This document shows, one piece after another, positions 7,972 through 16,754 of a DNA stretch of 64,000 nt (position 1 is the stretch's first letter; each line of letters starts with the position of its first letter). Made by a program: the position numbers and the translations under genes. The DNA comes from Herpetosiphon llansteffanensis. GTDB lineage: Bacteria > Chloroflexota > Chloroflexia > Chloroflexales > Herpetosiphonaceae. The stretch spans positions 62,001 to 126,000 of the forward strand of contig NZ_PUBZ01000114.1 in NCBI RefSeq assembly GCF_003205875.1. Reading direction: 5' to 3'. The notes under the pieces were generated by a model, which saw only the letters and a program-made list of their open reading frames with translations, ran no database searches and had not been told where the DNA came from.

Positions 7972-10900
7972 ATGTATCTCAAACGACTTGAAATTCAGGG
8001 ATTTAAAACCTTTGCCAATCGCACGGTGATCGAGTTTCCCTTGGGCGTGACGGCGATTGTCGGCCCCAATGGCAGCGGCAAGTCCAACGTAACCGATGCA
8101 ATTCGCTGGGTGCTGGGCGAGCAAAGTTTCTCGGCCTTGCGCTGCCGTCGCACCGAAGACCTGATCTACAGTGGCGGGGGTAAGCGCGCCGCCCAAGGCA
8201 TGGCCGAGGTTGCTTTGACGATCGATAACACCGATCGTACCTTGCCGCTCGATTTCAACGAAGTGACGATTATGCGGCGCTCGTTTCGTTCTGGCGAGAA
8301 CGAATATTTCTTGAATAAAAATAAAGTTCGTTTGCGTGATATTCAAGAAGCTACTTCGCCCTTGGCTTCAAGTTATACCCTGATTAATCAAGGACTCGTT
8401 GATGCAGCCCTGACCTTACGCCCCGAAGAGCGCCGCAGCTTGTTTGAAGATGCGGCCTCGATTAGCCTTTCGGTCAGCAAACGCGCCGAGGCTGAACGGC
8501 GGCTTAAACAAACCGAAGAGAATCTGGGCCGTATCTTGGACACTTTGGCCGAGATTGAGCCACGTTTGAAGGTGCTGCGCCGCCAAGCCCGCGAAGCTGA
8601 GCAAGTGCATGAAATTGAAACCGCATTGCAGCAAGCCTTGCTCGTGGCCTATCGTCGCCAGTGGCAAGCAGCCCAAAGCTTGGTTGCCCAAGCAGAAACG
8701 ACATTTGCCGCTGCCGAACAAGCAGTAGCCCAAGCCCAAACCGCGCATAGCCAAAGCGAACATCAGCTTGGCGAACTCCGCCAGCAGCGCGATGCCCAAC
8801 AGCAGGTTGTCGAGCAACAACAGCAGCAATTAGCCCAATTTGAACGTGAATGGGAAACGATCGAACGTGAATGGGCGGTCTTGAGCGAACGCCAACAAGC
8901 CTTGATTACGCGCCGTGATGAAGCCCACGAACGCCAACAAACCTTTGAGCACGAGCAAAACCAAGCTCACGCCCGTGCCCTTGAGTTGGCCGAACAAGCG
9001 GCTCAAGCTCAGGCTGCATTGCTGGCTCAACGCCAAGCGCTGAGTACAATTGAAGCTGGCGAACAAGCCACAATTGCTGCCCGTCGTGAAGCAGAGCAGG
9101 CGCTTAAACAAGCAGAAGCAGCAGCCTTGCAAGCAAGCAAAGCCTTAAATGAGGCCGAGCAACGAGCCAAATTGCAACACGAGCGCTGGCAGGCCTTGGC
9201 CAACGAATTAGCTGCTAATCAACATAAACTTGCCGCTAGCCAAGAGCGCATCCAGCAGGCCCAAACTCAACACGAGCAAGCCCAATCGTTGTATCAACAA
9301 GCAGAGCTAGCATTTAACCAAGCCCAAGCCAATGAAGAAGCAGCCCAAAAAAGCTTGCTCGAAGCCCGCAATCTGCGCCGCGAGCAAGAAGAAGCTGTAG
9401 CCTTCGCCCGCCGCGAAGCCGATGCATTGCACAGCCGCTTGGATGCCTTGCGCCGAACTGCCGCTGCTGGCGCTGGGATGTTTACTGGCGTGCGCGCCGC
9501 GTTGCAGTGGGCCGAAAAACAGCAACGTCAATTTGCCGTGGTTGCCAGCGTTATCGAAGTGCCTGCTGAGCTAGAAACCGCCTTAGAAGTAGCCTTGGGC
9601 GCACGTTTGCAAAATATTATCGTGCCCCAATGGGACGATGCAGAAGCAGCAATTGCCGAACTCAAACGCAGCGATGCAGGCCGTGCTACCTTCTTACCCT
9701 TGGATAGCCTGCGCTCGCCGCGCCCAAGCCGCATCCCCCAAGCCAAAGGTGTGTTGGGCATGGCCAGCGAGTTGGTCAACTATGCAGAAAACTATGAGCG
9801 CGCAGTCCAGTACCTGCTTGGCCGCACAATTGTGGTCGAAGATTTAGCCACCGCGCGCCGAATTTTGGCCGAATTGGATGGCGGTTGGACGATTGTGACT
9901 CTTGGCGGCGAGCAAGTTGGCTCATCGGGGGCCATGACTGGCGGGGCCAAAACTCGCGAGGCTGGCACACTGCGCCGCGAACGTGAATTGCGCGAATTAC
10001 CAGCCCAACTTGCCAACGCCCAACATCAACTTGCTAGCCACGAACAAAGCCTTAAACAAGCAATTGATACGATTGGCGCTGCTGAAAAAGCTGTGCGCGA
10101 GGCAGACCACGTGCGGCGTACCAATCGTAGTGCCATGGAAAAAGCCCGCGATAGCGTGGCCCAACGCCAACGGGGCTTACAGCAAAGTGAGCAAGAGCAT
10201 CAATGGCAAGCGCAACGCAGCACCAACGTGCAGCAAGAGCAAACCAGCCTTGGCGAGCAAATCGCTGCGAGCCAAGCAGAAATTGAGCGTCATCAAAGCC
10301 TTGTTGCTGAGCATGAACGCTTGGTTGCCGCCGCTCGCGATCAGGCAGAAACTGCGGCTGATGCTAGTCGGGCTAGCGAAGAGCGGGTTGCTGCCGCCCG
10401 CGCGGCGATTGTGTCGAGCGATGCAACCTTGCAAGCGACCCAACGCGCCCAACGCGATCAGCAGCAAGTCATTGATGGCTTGGTTCGCCGCAGCCGTGAT
10501 GATCAACAACGCCAACACGAATTGGCCGAGCAATTGGCCTTAACTGAAGCTCAAAGTGTTGTTTTAGCTGAGCGTCGTCAGCAGGCCAGCGCGCAACGTG
10601 AGGCCGCCAACGCTGAACAAGCGCCATTGCTCGCAGCGCTCAATCGAATTAACCTTGCCTTGCAGCAAGCAGAGCAGCATGAACGAGCAGCATCGCAAAC
10701 CTTTGTGCAAGCCCAAGCGAGCCTCAGCCGTGCAGAAAGTCAAGTAGCTAGCGCCAATACCCGCCGCGACCATGTGTGGGAGCGTTGCGCCGAAGAAAAT
10801 ATCGATATTGAGCAGTTGGATTTGCGCCAAACTGCTGAATTTGAGCAAGCTGAACTTTCTGCCCAAGCGCTCAACGAGCAAATTGATCAATTGCGCAATA

Positions 10901-11550
10901 AATTACGCCGTATGGGCACAATTAACCCACTTGCACCGCAAGAATATGCTGAGCTTGGCGAGCGCCATCAATTCTTAACCGAGCAAGTGCGTGATATTCG
11001 CCACGCTGCTGATGGCCTGCGCGCGTTGATTAACGAGCTTGAAACGGCTATGAATAGCCGTTTTGCCCAAACATTTAGCGCGGTGGCTGAGGAATTTAGC
11101 CAAGCCTTTACCCGCTTGTTTGGCGGCGGTACAGCCCAATTGATTTTGAACGATCCAAATAGTAGCGAAAGTGGGATTGATATTATTGCCCAGCCGCCAG
11201 GCAAGCGCCGCCAACCGCTATCGTTGCTCTCCGGCGGCGAGCGTTCGTTGACGGCGGTGGCTTTGCTGGTTGCGTTGTTGAAAGTTAACCCTACGCCGTT
11301 TTGCGTGATGGACGAAGTTGACGCAGCCTTGGATGAAGCCAATGTTGTGCGACTTCGTGAACAATTACTGGAGATGAGCCAACACACCCAATTTGTGTTG
11401 GTGACGCATAATCGTGGTACTGTAGAAGCGGCTTCAACTCTCTATGGCGTTACAATGAATCCGGATGGAGCCTCGAAAATTTTGTCGATTCGCTTGGATC
11501 AGTTGGTCGATGATGGTGGGGCAGTGCGTATTGTTGAGACTGTTGGTTAA
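7972..11550 (+). CDS. smc: Chromosome segregation/condensation ATPase SMC
   Basis: Full-length SMC (1192 aa). The N-terminal ATPase half has Walker A GPNGSGKSN (residues 31-39) after the typical MYLKRLEIQGFKTFA start. Two long Gln/Glu/Ala-rich coiled-coil arms (about 170-490 and 665-1010) flank the hinge (about 500-650, with GVLGMASELV and GSSGAMTGG). The C-terminal half carries the signature LLSGGERSLTAV (about 1085) and Walker B VMDEVDAALDE (about 1112). The protein dimerises through the hinge and, with ScpA/ScpB, organises the chromosome. Neither scp gene is in this window. The arms are unusually Gln- and Ala-rich, which leaves long open antisense frames. Confidence 0.97.
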   Translation: MYLKRLEIQGFKTFANRTVIEFPLGVTAIVGPNGSGKSNVTDAIRWVLGEQSFSALRCRRTEDLIYSGGGKRAAQGMAEVALTIDNTDRTLPLDFNEVTIMRRSFRSGENEYFLNKNKVRLRDIQEATSPLASSYTLINQGLVDAALTLRPEERRSLFEDAASISLSVSKRAEAERRLKQTEENLGRILDTLAEIEPRLKVLRRQAREAEQVHEIETALQQALLVAYRRQWQAAQSLVAQAETTFAAAEQAVAQAQTAHSQSEHQLGELRQQRDAQQQVVEQQQQQLAQFEREWETIEREWAVLSERQQALITRRDEAHERQQTFEHEQNQAHARALELAEQAAQAQAALLAQRQALSTIEAGEQATIAARREAEQALKQAEAAALQASKALNEAEQRAKLQHERWQALANELAANQHKLAASQERIQQAQTQHEQAQSLYQQAELAFNQAQANEEAAQKSLLEARNLRREQEEAVAFARREADALHSRLDALRRTAAAGAGMFTGVRAALQWAEKQQRQFAVVASVIEVPAELETALEVALGARLQNIIVPQWDDAEAAIAELKRSDAGRATFLPLDSLRSPRPSRIPQAKGVLGMASELVNYAENYERAVQYLLGRTIVVEDLATARRILAELDGGWTIVTLGGEQVGSSGAMTGGAKTREAGTLRRERELRELPAQLANAQHQLASHEQSLKQAIDTIGAAEKAVREADHVRRTNRSAMEKARDSVAQRQRGLQQSEQEHQWQAQRSTNVQQEQTSLGEQIAASQAEIERHQSLVAEHERLVAAARDQAETAADASRASEERVAAARAAIVSSDATLQATQRAQRDQQQVIDGLVRRSRDDQQRQHELAEQLALTEAQSVVLAERRQQASAQREAANAEQAPLLAALNRINLALQQAEQHERAASQTFVQAQASLSRAESQVASANTRRDHVWERCAEENIDIEQLDLRQTAEFEQAELSAQALNEQIDQLRNKLRRMGTINPLAPQEYAELGERHQFLTEQVRDIRHAADGLRALINELETAMNSRFAQTFSAVAEEFSQAFTRLFGGGTAQLILNDPNSSESGIDIIAQPPGKRRQPLSLLSGGERSLTAVALLVALLKVNPTPFCVMDEVDAALDEANVVRLREQLLEMSQHTQFVLVTHNRGTVEAASTLYGVTMNPDGASKILSIRLDQLVDDGGAVRIVETVG

Positions 11551-11591
11551 GAAACTACCACACTATCCGGCCAAAGATTGTGATACACTCT

Positions 11592-12140
11592 ATGCTGAAA
11601 CGCCTATGTTTGGTGGTTTGTTGGGTGCTGCTGGCAAGTTTGTGGTGGACGAATCTAGCGGCAGCGCATGGCGGCAATTACATCATCAGTGAAACCCGCA
11701 ATCAATATTTTGTGGTCGTCTCCTTGGCTCCTGGGCCGATGAGCGTTGGCCGTGGCGATGCAAGCATTGCCGTGCGCAACAGCAGCGATTTTGCAGCCTT
11801 GCCAGTCGACGCAATCAATTTGGTTTTAATCGACCCTGATGGCGAGGAATTTGGCTACACGCCAGCGCCCGAAAGTCGCCCAGAAGATGCAATTTACGGC
11901 TCGCACGATCTTGATTTTTCGCGCAGCGGCGATTGGCAATTTTTGCTGCGCTTGACTGAGGCTGGCCAAACCCAAGAATTTCGCACAACGGTTAATGTTG
12001 CTGGTGGCATTATGCGCTGGCTCAACGTCATTCTGTACATGGTACCGATCATTGTGCTCGCAATCTTAATTACCTTGGCTGCCTTACGCAATCGGATGTT
12101 GCGCAAGGCAGCGCTGGAGTCGGATTCCCATGCAACCTAA
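11592..12140 (+). CDS. Membrane-anchored extracytoplasmic protein of the copper/cytochrome cluster
   Basis: A 182-residue protein with a signal peptide (cleavage near AAAHGG), an extracytoplasmic beta-sandwich-like domain (about 25-145) and one C-terminal TM helix (VILYMVPIIVLAILITLAAL) with a basic cytoplasmic tail. The mature N-terminus starts with His-Gly-Gly, as in copper-binding proteins, and the fold pattern (DPDGEEFGYT, RSGDWQFLLRL) suggests a YtkA/FixH-like domain; this is inference. The start at 11592 is preferred over ATG 11580 because it begins directly with the basic signal. It overlaps the following cytochrome gene by 11 bases, so the two are translationally linked. Confidence 0.7.
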   Translation: MLKRLCLVVCWVLLASLWWTNLAAAHGGNYIISETRNQYFVVVSLAPGPMSVGRGDASIAVRNSSDFAALPVDAINLVLIDPDGEEFGYTPAPESRPEDAIYGSHDLDFSRSGDWQFLLRLTEAGQTQEFRTTVNVAGGIMRWLNVILYMVPIIVLAILITLAALRNRMLRKAALESDSHAT

Positions 12141-12588
12141 ATTTAAGCGCTGGCGACTAATTGGCTTGTTGTTGAGCATTGCAATTCCAGGCTTGATTGC
12201 TTGTGGTGAGGTGGCCCAACAAGCAACTCTGACCACAGGCGAGCCAGCTGTGCCCTATATCGAGCCAGCTTTTGGCGAGAAATTAGCCAGCGGTCAAGCC
12301 TTATTTGGCCAATATTGTGCCAATTGTCATGGCCAAAGTGGCGAGGGCATGGGGCCGTTTCCTGCACTCAACGATGGCATGCATGCCTATTCACACCCCG
12401 ATTGGGAATTAATTTCGTTGATTCGCGATGGCAAAAATTCAATGCCTGCCTTTGGCTCGCAACTCAGCGAAGACGAAATTATTACGATTATCGCTCGGGT
12501 TAAAGCATGGTGGGGGCCGGGCAAGCTTTCCGAGCAACGCCAATTGTGTTTGATCTCACCGGGGCCTACTCCCACCTTGATGCGCTAA
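12130..12588 (+). CDS. Lipoprotein c-type cytochrome (class I)
   Basis: A 152-residue monoheme cytochrome c. The N-terminus has a lipoprotein signal with lipobox LIAC, giving a lipid-anchored protein on the outer face of the membrane. The heme site is CANCH in FGQYCANCHGQSGEG; the distal Met is in NSMPAFGSQLSEDE, followed by the usual C-terminal helix. It is close to the cytochrome c domains that act in terminal-oxidase electron transfer. Its place in a CopC/CopD cluster suggests a link between copper supply and respiratory electron transfer (inference). Confidence 0.9.
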   Translation: MQPKFKRWRLIGLLLSIAIPGLIACGEVAQQATLTTGEPAVPYIEPAFGEKLASGQALFGQYCANCHGQSGEGMGPFPALNDGMHAYSHPDWELISLIRDGKNSMPAFGSQLSEDEIITIIARVKAWWGPGKLSEQRQLCLISPGPTPTLMR

Positions 12589-12592
12589 GTTC

Positions 12593-12997
12593 ATGAAGCA
12601 ACACTGGCACAGATTAACCAATAAACGCGCTTGGTTGCCGATTGTCGGCAGCCTCGTTGGTTTGATCCTAACTCATGGGATTGCGCTGGCTTGTATTGTG
12701 TATTGTGCAGTGATTCAAGCGGATACTGGATTAATCGCCCATCACGGGCATCATCACCATCAAGAGCCAATTCAATTAATTATTGATGATTTTCAACATC
12801 TTCAACCAGCGCCGTTCACCTCTGGCGTGCTTGAGCAGGGCCATGAAGTGCCGCTTGCTTTGGTAACAATGCTGATTGTGCTCGTTTCAATGCGGATTGC
12901 GCGTTGGGTTTACCTCGATTTGGGCATGATTGGCCGCTCGTGGATTGAACGTCCGCTCGCTCCGCCACCACGCTACCTTAGTTGCACTGCTGTATAA
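12593..12997 (+). CDS. Small His-rich membrane protein
   Basis: A 134-residue protein I do not recognise. Two hydrophobic segments (about 14-45 and 85-105) flank a loop with the His cluster HHGHHHHQEP, followed by DDFQHLQPAP. The loop is a plausible metal-binding site. It starts 4 bases after the cytochrome stop and precedes a CopC gene, so a role in copper handling is inferred from context only. Confidence 0.6.
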   Translation: MKQHWHRLTNKRAWLPIVGSLVGLILTHGIALACIVYCAVIQADTGLIAHHGHHHHQEPIQLIIDDFQHLQPAPFTSGVLEQGHEVPLALVTMLIVLVSMRIARWVYLDLGMIGRSWIERPLAPPPRYLSCTAV

Positions 12998-13065
12998 GGT
13001 TTGTTTGAGCGGTTTTGCATTCTTTGGCAGATCGCTGTGATCTGCTGCAACTAAGGATTTACACC

Positions 13066-13587
13066 ATGAAACGTTTAATTGCTTTATTGGCGTTGGTAAT
13101 TATTTTTGCTCAGCCTGGGGTCAGTTCAGCGCACTCCAAATTGGTCAGTTCAACGCCTGCAGATGGCTCGAAATTGGCAGCTGCTCCTAGCGAAGTCGTT
13201 TTGACCTTCAATGACGAGTTGGAATCGGAAGGCGTGAAATTAAGCGTCACCGATGCAAGCGGCGCAGTTGTTGATACTGGCGATGGTCGGGTTGATTTGG
13301 CTGATCTTGAGCGCAAAACCATGCGCGTTTCGTTGAAATCGGGCTTGAGCACCGGTAGCTATACGGTTAATTGGTCGGTTACTGGTAGCGATGGCCACGA
13401 AGTAACTGGCGCAATTGGCTTTGCCGTGGGCGATGCAGCTGTGCCAACTCCTGCTCAACCAGATCATCACACCCCAGGTTTGCCAGCAACTGGCAGCAAT
13501 GGCTTCAACGTTGGCATGCTTCTCGCCGCAATCATTATTTTTATGGCTGCTGGCGTGGCTTTGCGCCGCCGCTCAGTCCGTGCCTAA
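13066..13587 (+). CDS. CopC-domain copper-binding protein with LPATG-type C-terminal anchor
   Basis: A 173-residue exported protein. The signal peptide ends VSSA, leaving His23 as the mature N-terminus, the first copper ligand of CopC domains. The CopC domain (about 23-120) shows AHSKLVSSTPADGS, VVLTFNDELE, and the second His in GSDGHEVTGAIGF. A Pro/His spacer leads to LPATG (139-143), a hydrophobic segment and an RRRSVRA tail, the layout of a sortase sorting signal; a plain membrane anchor is the alternative. The start at 13066 follows AAGGAT (13053-13058); an upstream ATG gives a non-signal extension. A strong terminator follows, separating it from the CopC-CopD gene. Confidence 0.88.
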   Translation: MKRLIALLALVIIFAQPGVSSAHSKLVSSTPADGSKLAAAPSEVVLTFNDELESEGVKLSVTDASGAVVDTGDGRVDLADLERKTMRVSLKSGLSTGSYTVNWSVTGSDGHEVTGAIGFAVGDAAVPTPAQPDHHTPGLPATGSNGFNVGMLLAAIIIFMAAGVALRRRSVRA

Positions 13588-13608
13588 ACGAGTATTTTCG
13601 ATGCTCCA

Positions 13609-13640
13609 GCGTGCTAGGTTTAGGCCTAGCACGCTTTTTT
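13609..13640 (+). terminator. Strong rho-independent terminator
   Basis: GCGTGCTAGG (13609-13618) pairs perfectly with 13625-13634, followed by six T. Confidence 0.92.
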
Positions 13641-13682
13641 ACTATTGGGGGTTAGGGATTGGGGATTGACAACAAAGATCAT

Positions 13683-13912
13683 TCCCTCACCCCCCAACCC
13701 CCTCTCCCACGAAAACGCGGGAGAGGGGGAGCCGACCATTATAGACCAACCCATTACGGCAGAACCACGGGGTTCAAGCCCCTCGCCCGCGCGCCACGGA
13801 AGAGGGGTTGGGGTGAGGGGACGCACTTATGTATGACCAACCCATTGCGGCAGAACCACTGGGTTCAAGCCCCTCGCCCGCGCCACGGGAGAGGGGTTGG
13901 GGTGAGGGGGAG
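13683..13912. repeat. GC-rich palindromic intergenic repeats, 91-bp tandem unit
   Basis: The 13641-14008 gap holds no gene. It contains three units of the CCTCACCCCAACCCCTCTCCC / GGGAGAGGGG family. Two units, starting at 13744 and 13835, also share GACCAACCCATT...GGCAGAACCAC...GGTTCAAGCCCC and repeat with a 91-base period. Confidence 0.8.
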
Positions 13913-14008
13913 CTTAACGATTGAACAATACACATGAGCTCTATTTATGATACAACCCATAATTAAGCCCTACGATTCAGTTTGTGCAACCAATAAGGAA
14001 CTATAGAT

Positions 14009-15724
14009 ATGAAGCGGATTTTAGTTTTAGCTGTATTGTTGCTCTGTTTATGGCCAAGTGTGGCGGCGGCGCATGCCTTGGTTATTGAAAGCAGCATTGT
14101 TGATGGAGCAGCACTCGATGTTGCGCCACCTGAGGTTGTGTTGCGATTTAGTGAGCCGCTTGATAAAAGTTATAGTTCGTTGACGCTCTACAACGAGCAA
14201 TCGCAGCCAATTGGGCTTGAGCAAACCACTTTTCCTGCTGCCGATAGTATGCAAGTAGCTTTGCCTGCTGAGCTGCGGCCTGGCGAATACACCTTAATTT
14301 ACAAGGTGCTTTCGACTGCCGATGGCCATCGTTCTGCTGGCTCGTTGCTGTTTAGCATTGGCACAGGCACTGTGCCAACCGCGCCTTCGGTCGAGGTTAG
14401 CGCAACTGCTGATGCTGGCCTAAGTTGGGGAGTGGTAAGTGGGCGCTCAATCGCCTTAACTGGCGGCTTGGGCGCAATTGGCGGCTTGGCGTGGTTGTTG
14501 ATTTTGCTCTTGCCAGCGATTCAGCACAATCCTGAATCACGCTTGCCGTTGTTAGTGCGGCCAACGATTTGGCTAACCCAATTCAGCTTGGTCTTATTGC
14601 TGATTGGCTCAATTTGGGAATTTGTGGTGCGGGCTAGCGATTTTGGCGATGGTAGCTTGGCCTCAATTCAATATGCCGATGTGCTGTCGTCGATGGCAAT
14701 TAGCCGTTGGGGCATTTTGGCGTTGATTCGCTTGGTGGCGATTACGCTCTTGATTCCATTGACCTTCTTGGCTGCCTATCGCAAGCCGATGGGTTATCTA
14801 GCCTTGGGCTTGGCCTGTTTAAGTTTGTTGACATTGAGCATGAGTGGCCATGCTGCGGCCAATATCGACGACCCAATTACGCCGGTGGCCTCAGATTGGC
14901 TGCATATGCTGACGGCTGCGGTTTGGTTTGGCGGCTTGATTGGCATGGCTTTGAGTGCATGGGTATTGCGCAAAATTGAAGTAGCCGCCCGTAATAGCGC
15001 TTTGGCATGGCTGATTGCGCGATTCAGCCCATTGGCCTTGTTTAGCATTGCGTTGGTGGTACTAACTGGCACAATGCGCACCTTTGATCAGCTGCCAACC
15101 TTGGCTGGTTTGTGGGAATCGCGCTATGGCCAAACCTTGTTGGTCAAATTGGCGGTAATGGCTGCGACGCTGTTGCTGGGTTTTTGGCATTGGCGCAAGC
15201 TCAATCCGCGCTTGCAAGCTGCCAAAGATCAATCAACCGTAGTTAAAATTGGCCTGACTTTGGGCCTGGAAAGCATTTTGGCGATTGGCGTAATTTTGGT
15301 TGCCAGCGCCTTGACCCAAACGCCGCATCCGGTTAAAGCTGCTCCCAGCGCCGGTGGAACTGCGCGACCAACCTTGCCCACGCCAACGCCGCGTTTGCCC
15401 CAACCCTTGAATTTGACTGCCCAGCGCGAAGATTTGACGATGACCCTTGATATTGATGATAATCGTCCAGGCGAGCGCCAATTTAGCGCTAGCGTTAGCG
15501 ATGCGAATGGCGTAATTCAGCCAGATCGGGTACGCTTACGCTTTGAATCGCTTGATCTCGAAGCTGGCCAACAAGTGGCAATTCTTGAAGCTGCTGCTGA
15601 TGGACGCTACAGCGCAACCTCGGGAGCGCTAAGCTTGGTTGGGCGTTGGAAGATCGAAATGCAAGTGCGGCGGGTTAATCTGCCCGATGTCACTGCTGAA
15701 TGGACTGTGGAGATAACGCGCTAA
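14009..15724 (+). CDS. CopC-CopD fusion, putative copper import protein
   Basis: A 571-residue membrane protein. A signal peptide ends VAAA, leaving His22 of a CopC domain (about 22-125; VVLRFSEPLDKSYSS, STADGHRSAGS). A CopD-type membrane domain of about eight TM helices follows (about 145-445), with the typical HAAANIDDPITPVASDWLHMLTA segment. A Pro/Thr linker then leads to a YtkA-like extracytoplasmic domain (about 470-571). CopC/CopD (YcnJ-type) fusions move copper into the cell or deliver it to oxidases. The gene ends in TAATG, overlapping the hisG start by one base. Confidence 0.88.
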   Translation: MKRILVLAVLLLCLWPSVAAAHALVIESSIVDGAALDVAPPEVVLRFSEPLDKSYSSLTLYNEQSQPIGLEQTTFPAADSMQVALPAELRPGEYTLIYKVLSTADGHRSAGSLLFSIGTGTVPTAPSVEVSATADAGLSWGVVSGRSIALTGGLGAIGGLAWLLILLLPAIQHNPESRLPLLVRPTIWLTQFSLVLLLIGSIWEFVVRASDFGDGSLASIQYADVLSSMAISRWGILALIRLVAITLLIPLTFLAAYRKPMGYLALGLACLSLLTLSMSGHAAANIDDPITPVASDWLHMLTAAVWFGGLIGMALSAWVLRKIEVAARNSALAWLIARFSPLALFSIALVVLTGTMRTFDQLPTLAGLWESRYGQTLLVKLAVMAATLLLGFWHWRKLNPRLQAAKDQSTVVKIGLTLGLESILAIGVILVASALTQTPHPVKAAPSAGGTARPTLPTPTPRLPQPLNLTAQREDLTMTLDIDDNRPGERQFSASVSDANGVIQPDRVRLRFESLDLEAGQQVAILEAAADGRYSATSGALSLVGRWKIEMQVRRVNLPDVTAEWTVEITR

Positions 15725-16725
15725 TGCTACGTTTTGCTGTGCCTTCTAAAGGTGCTCTTGCTGATGATACGTTTCGCTTTTTTGAAAGCTGTGGCCTGAA
15801 AATCTCGCGGCCAAATCCTCGCCGCTACACCGCTTCGATTAAAGCCTTGCCCGAGGTTGAGGTTTTGTTGAATCGTGTGCCCGATATTGTCGAGAAGGTC
15901 GCCGAAGGCTCGATTGATTTGGGCGTAAGTGGCTACGATTTGGTTGAGGAACTTGGCGGCGAGAGCGATGATCTGGTGGTGGTCTACAAAGATTTGGGCT
16001 TTGGCTATTGCGATTTGGTGCTGGCCGTGCCCGATCACTGGATTGACGTAACGTCATGGCGCGATGTGGCCGATTTGGCTGCCGAGTATGCGCGCTCTGG
16101 CCGCCAACTGCGGATTGCGACCAAGTTTCCCAATTTGGTGCGCCAATGGTGCCACCAACAAGGCATCAACGTGTTTGCCTTGATCGATTCACAAGGAGCG
16201 ACCGAAGCCGCGCCCTCGTTGGGATATGCAGACATCATTGCCGATTTGACAGCCACTGGGACAACCCTGCGTGATAATCATCTCAAGATGATTCAAGGGG
16301 GCACGATTCTGCAAGCGCAAGCTGCATTAATTGCCAATCGGCGCTCACTGCGCGAAAGTCCGCAAAAACAACGAGTTGTACAATCGATTTTAGAGCTGAT
16401 CGAAGCTCGCCATCGCGCCAAAACCTATGTTTCGCTGATTGCCAATGTGCCAGGCGCTGATGTCGCCGATGTTGGCGCGCGGGTGGTAGCGCATCCAGCC
16501 TTAGCGGGATTGCAAGGCCCAACAGTTTCGCCAGTTTGGAGCCGCGACGGTGGCGATGGTTGGTATGCTGTGTCGTTGGTCGTCGATAGCGCCAACATTC
16601 TGCCAGCCATCGATCACCTGCGTTCGATTGGCTCAAGTGGCATTACGGTTTTGCCGGTGCACTATGTTTTTGCTGAACGTTCGCAAAGTTTCGCCGCATT
16701 GAGCGAATTAATGCACAAAAGCTAG
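15724..16725 (+). CDS. hisG: ATP phosphoribosyltransferase (long form)
   Basis: First enzyme of histidine synthesis: ATP plus PRPP gives phosphoribosyl-ATP. The 333-residue length and the C-terminal PII-like domain indicate the long, histidine-inhibited form that needs no HisZ. Visible motifs: LRFAVPSKGALADDTFRFF at the N-terminus, DLGVSGYDLVEE, the PRPP-binding region DLTATGTTLRDNHLKMI (about 190), and the regulatory domain from about 235. The start codon overlaps the stop of the upstream copper gene; other his genes are not in the window. The RVT-like gene follows after 29 bases on the same strand. Confidence 0.95.
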   Translation: MLRFAVPSKGALADDTFRFFESCGLKISRPNPRRYTASIKALPEVEVLLNRVPDIVEKVAEGSIDLGVSGYDLVEELGGESDDLVVVYKDLGFGYCDLVLAVPDHWIDVTSWRDVADLAAEYARSGRQLRIATKFPNLVRQWCHQQGINVFALIDSQGATEAAPSLGYADIIADLTATGTTLRDNHLKMIQGGTILQAQAALIANRRSLRESPQKQRVVQSILELIEARHRAKTYVSLIANVPGADVADVGARVVAHPALAGLQGPTVSPVWSRDGGDGWYAVSLVVDSANILPAIDHLRSIGSSGITVLPVHYVFAERSQSFAALSELMHKS

Positions 16726-16754
16726 CAGAATGTGGCTCCTTGCTGGAGGCACTG

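Noticed and set aside
8416-10890. Several long open frames antisense to smc
   Set aside because: They follow from the Gln/Ala/Glu-rich codon usage of the coiled-coil arms, have no ribosome sites and no recognisable products.
16740-16754. TTG start five codons before the RVT-like ATG
   Set aside because: GGAGG sits between it and the ATG at 16755, at the right spacing for the latter.
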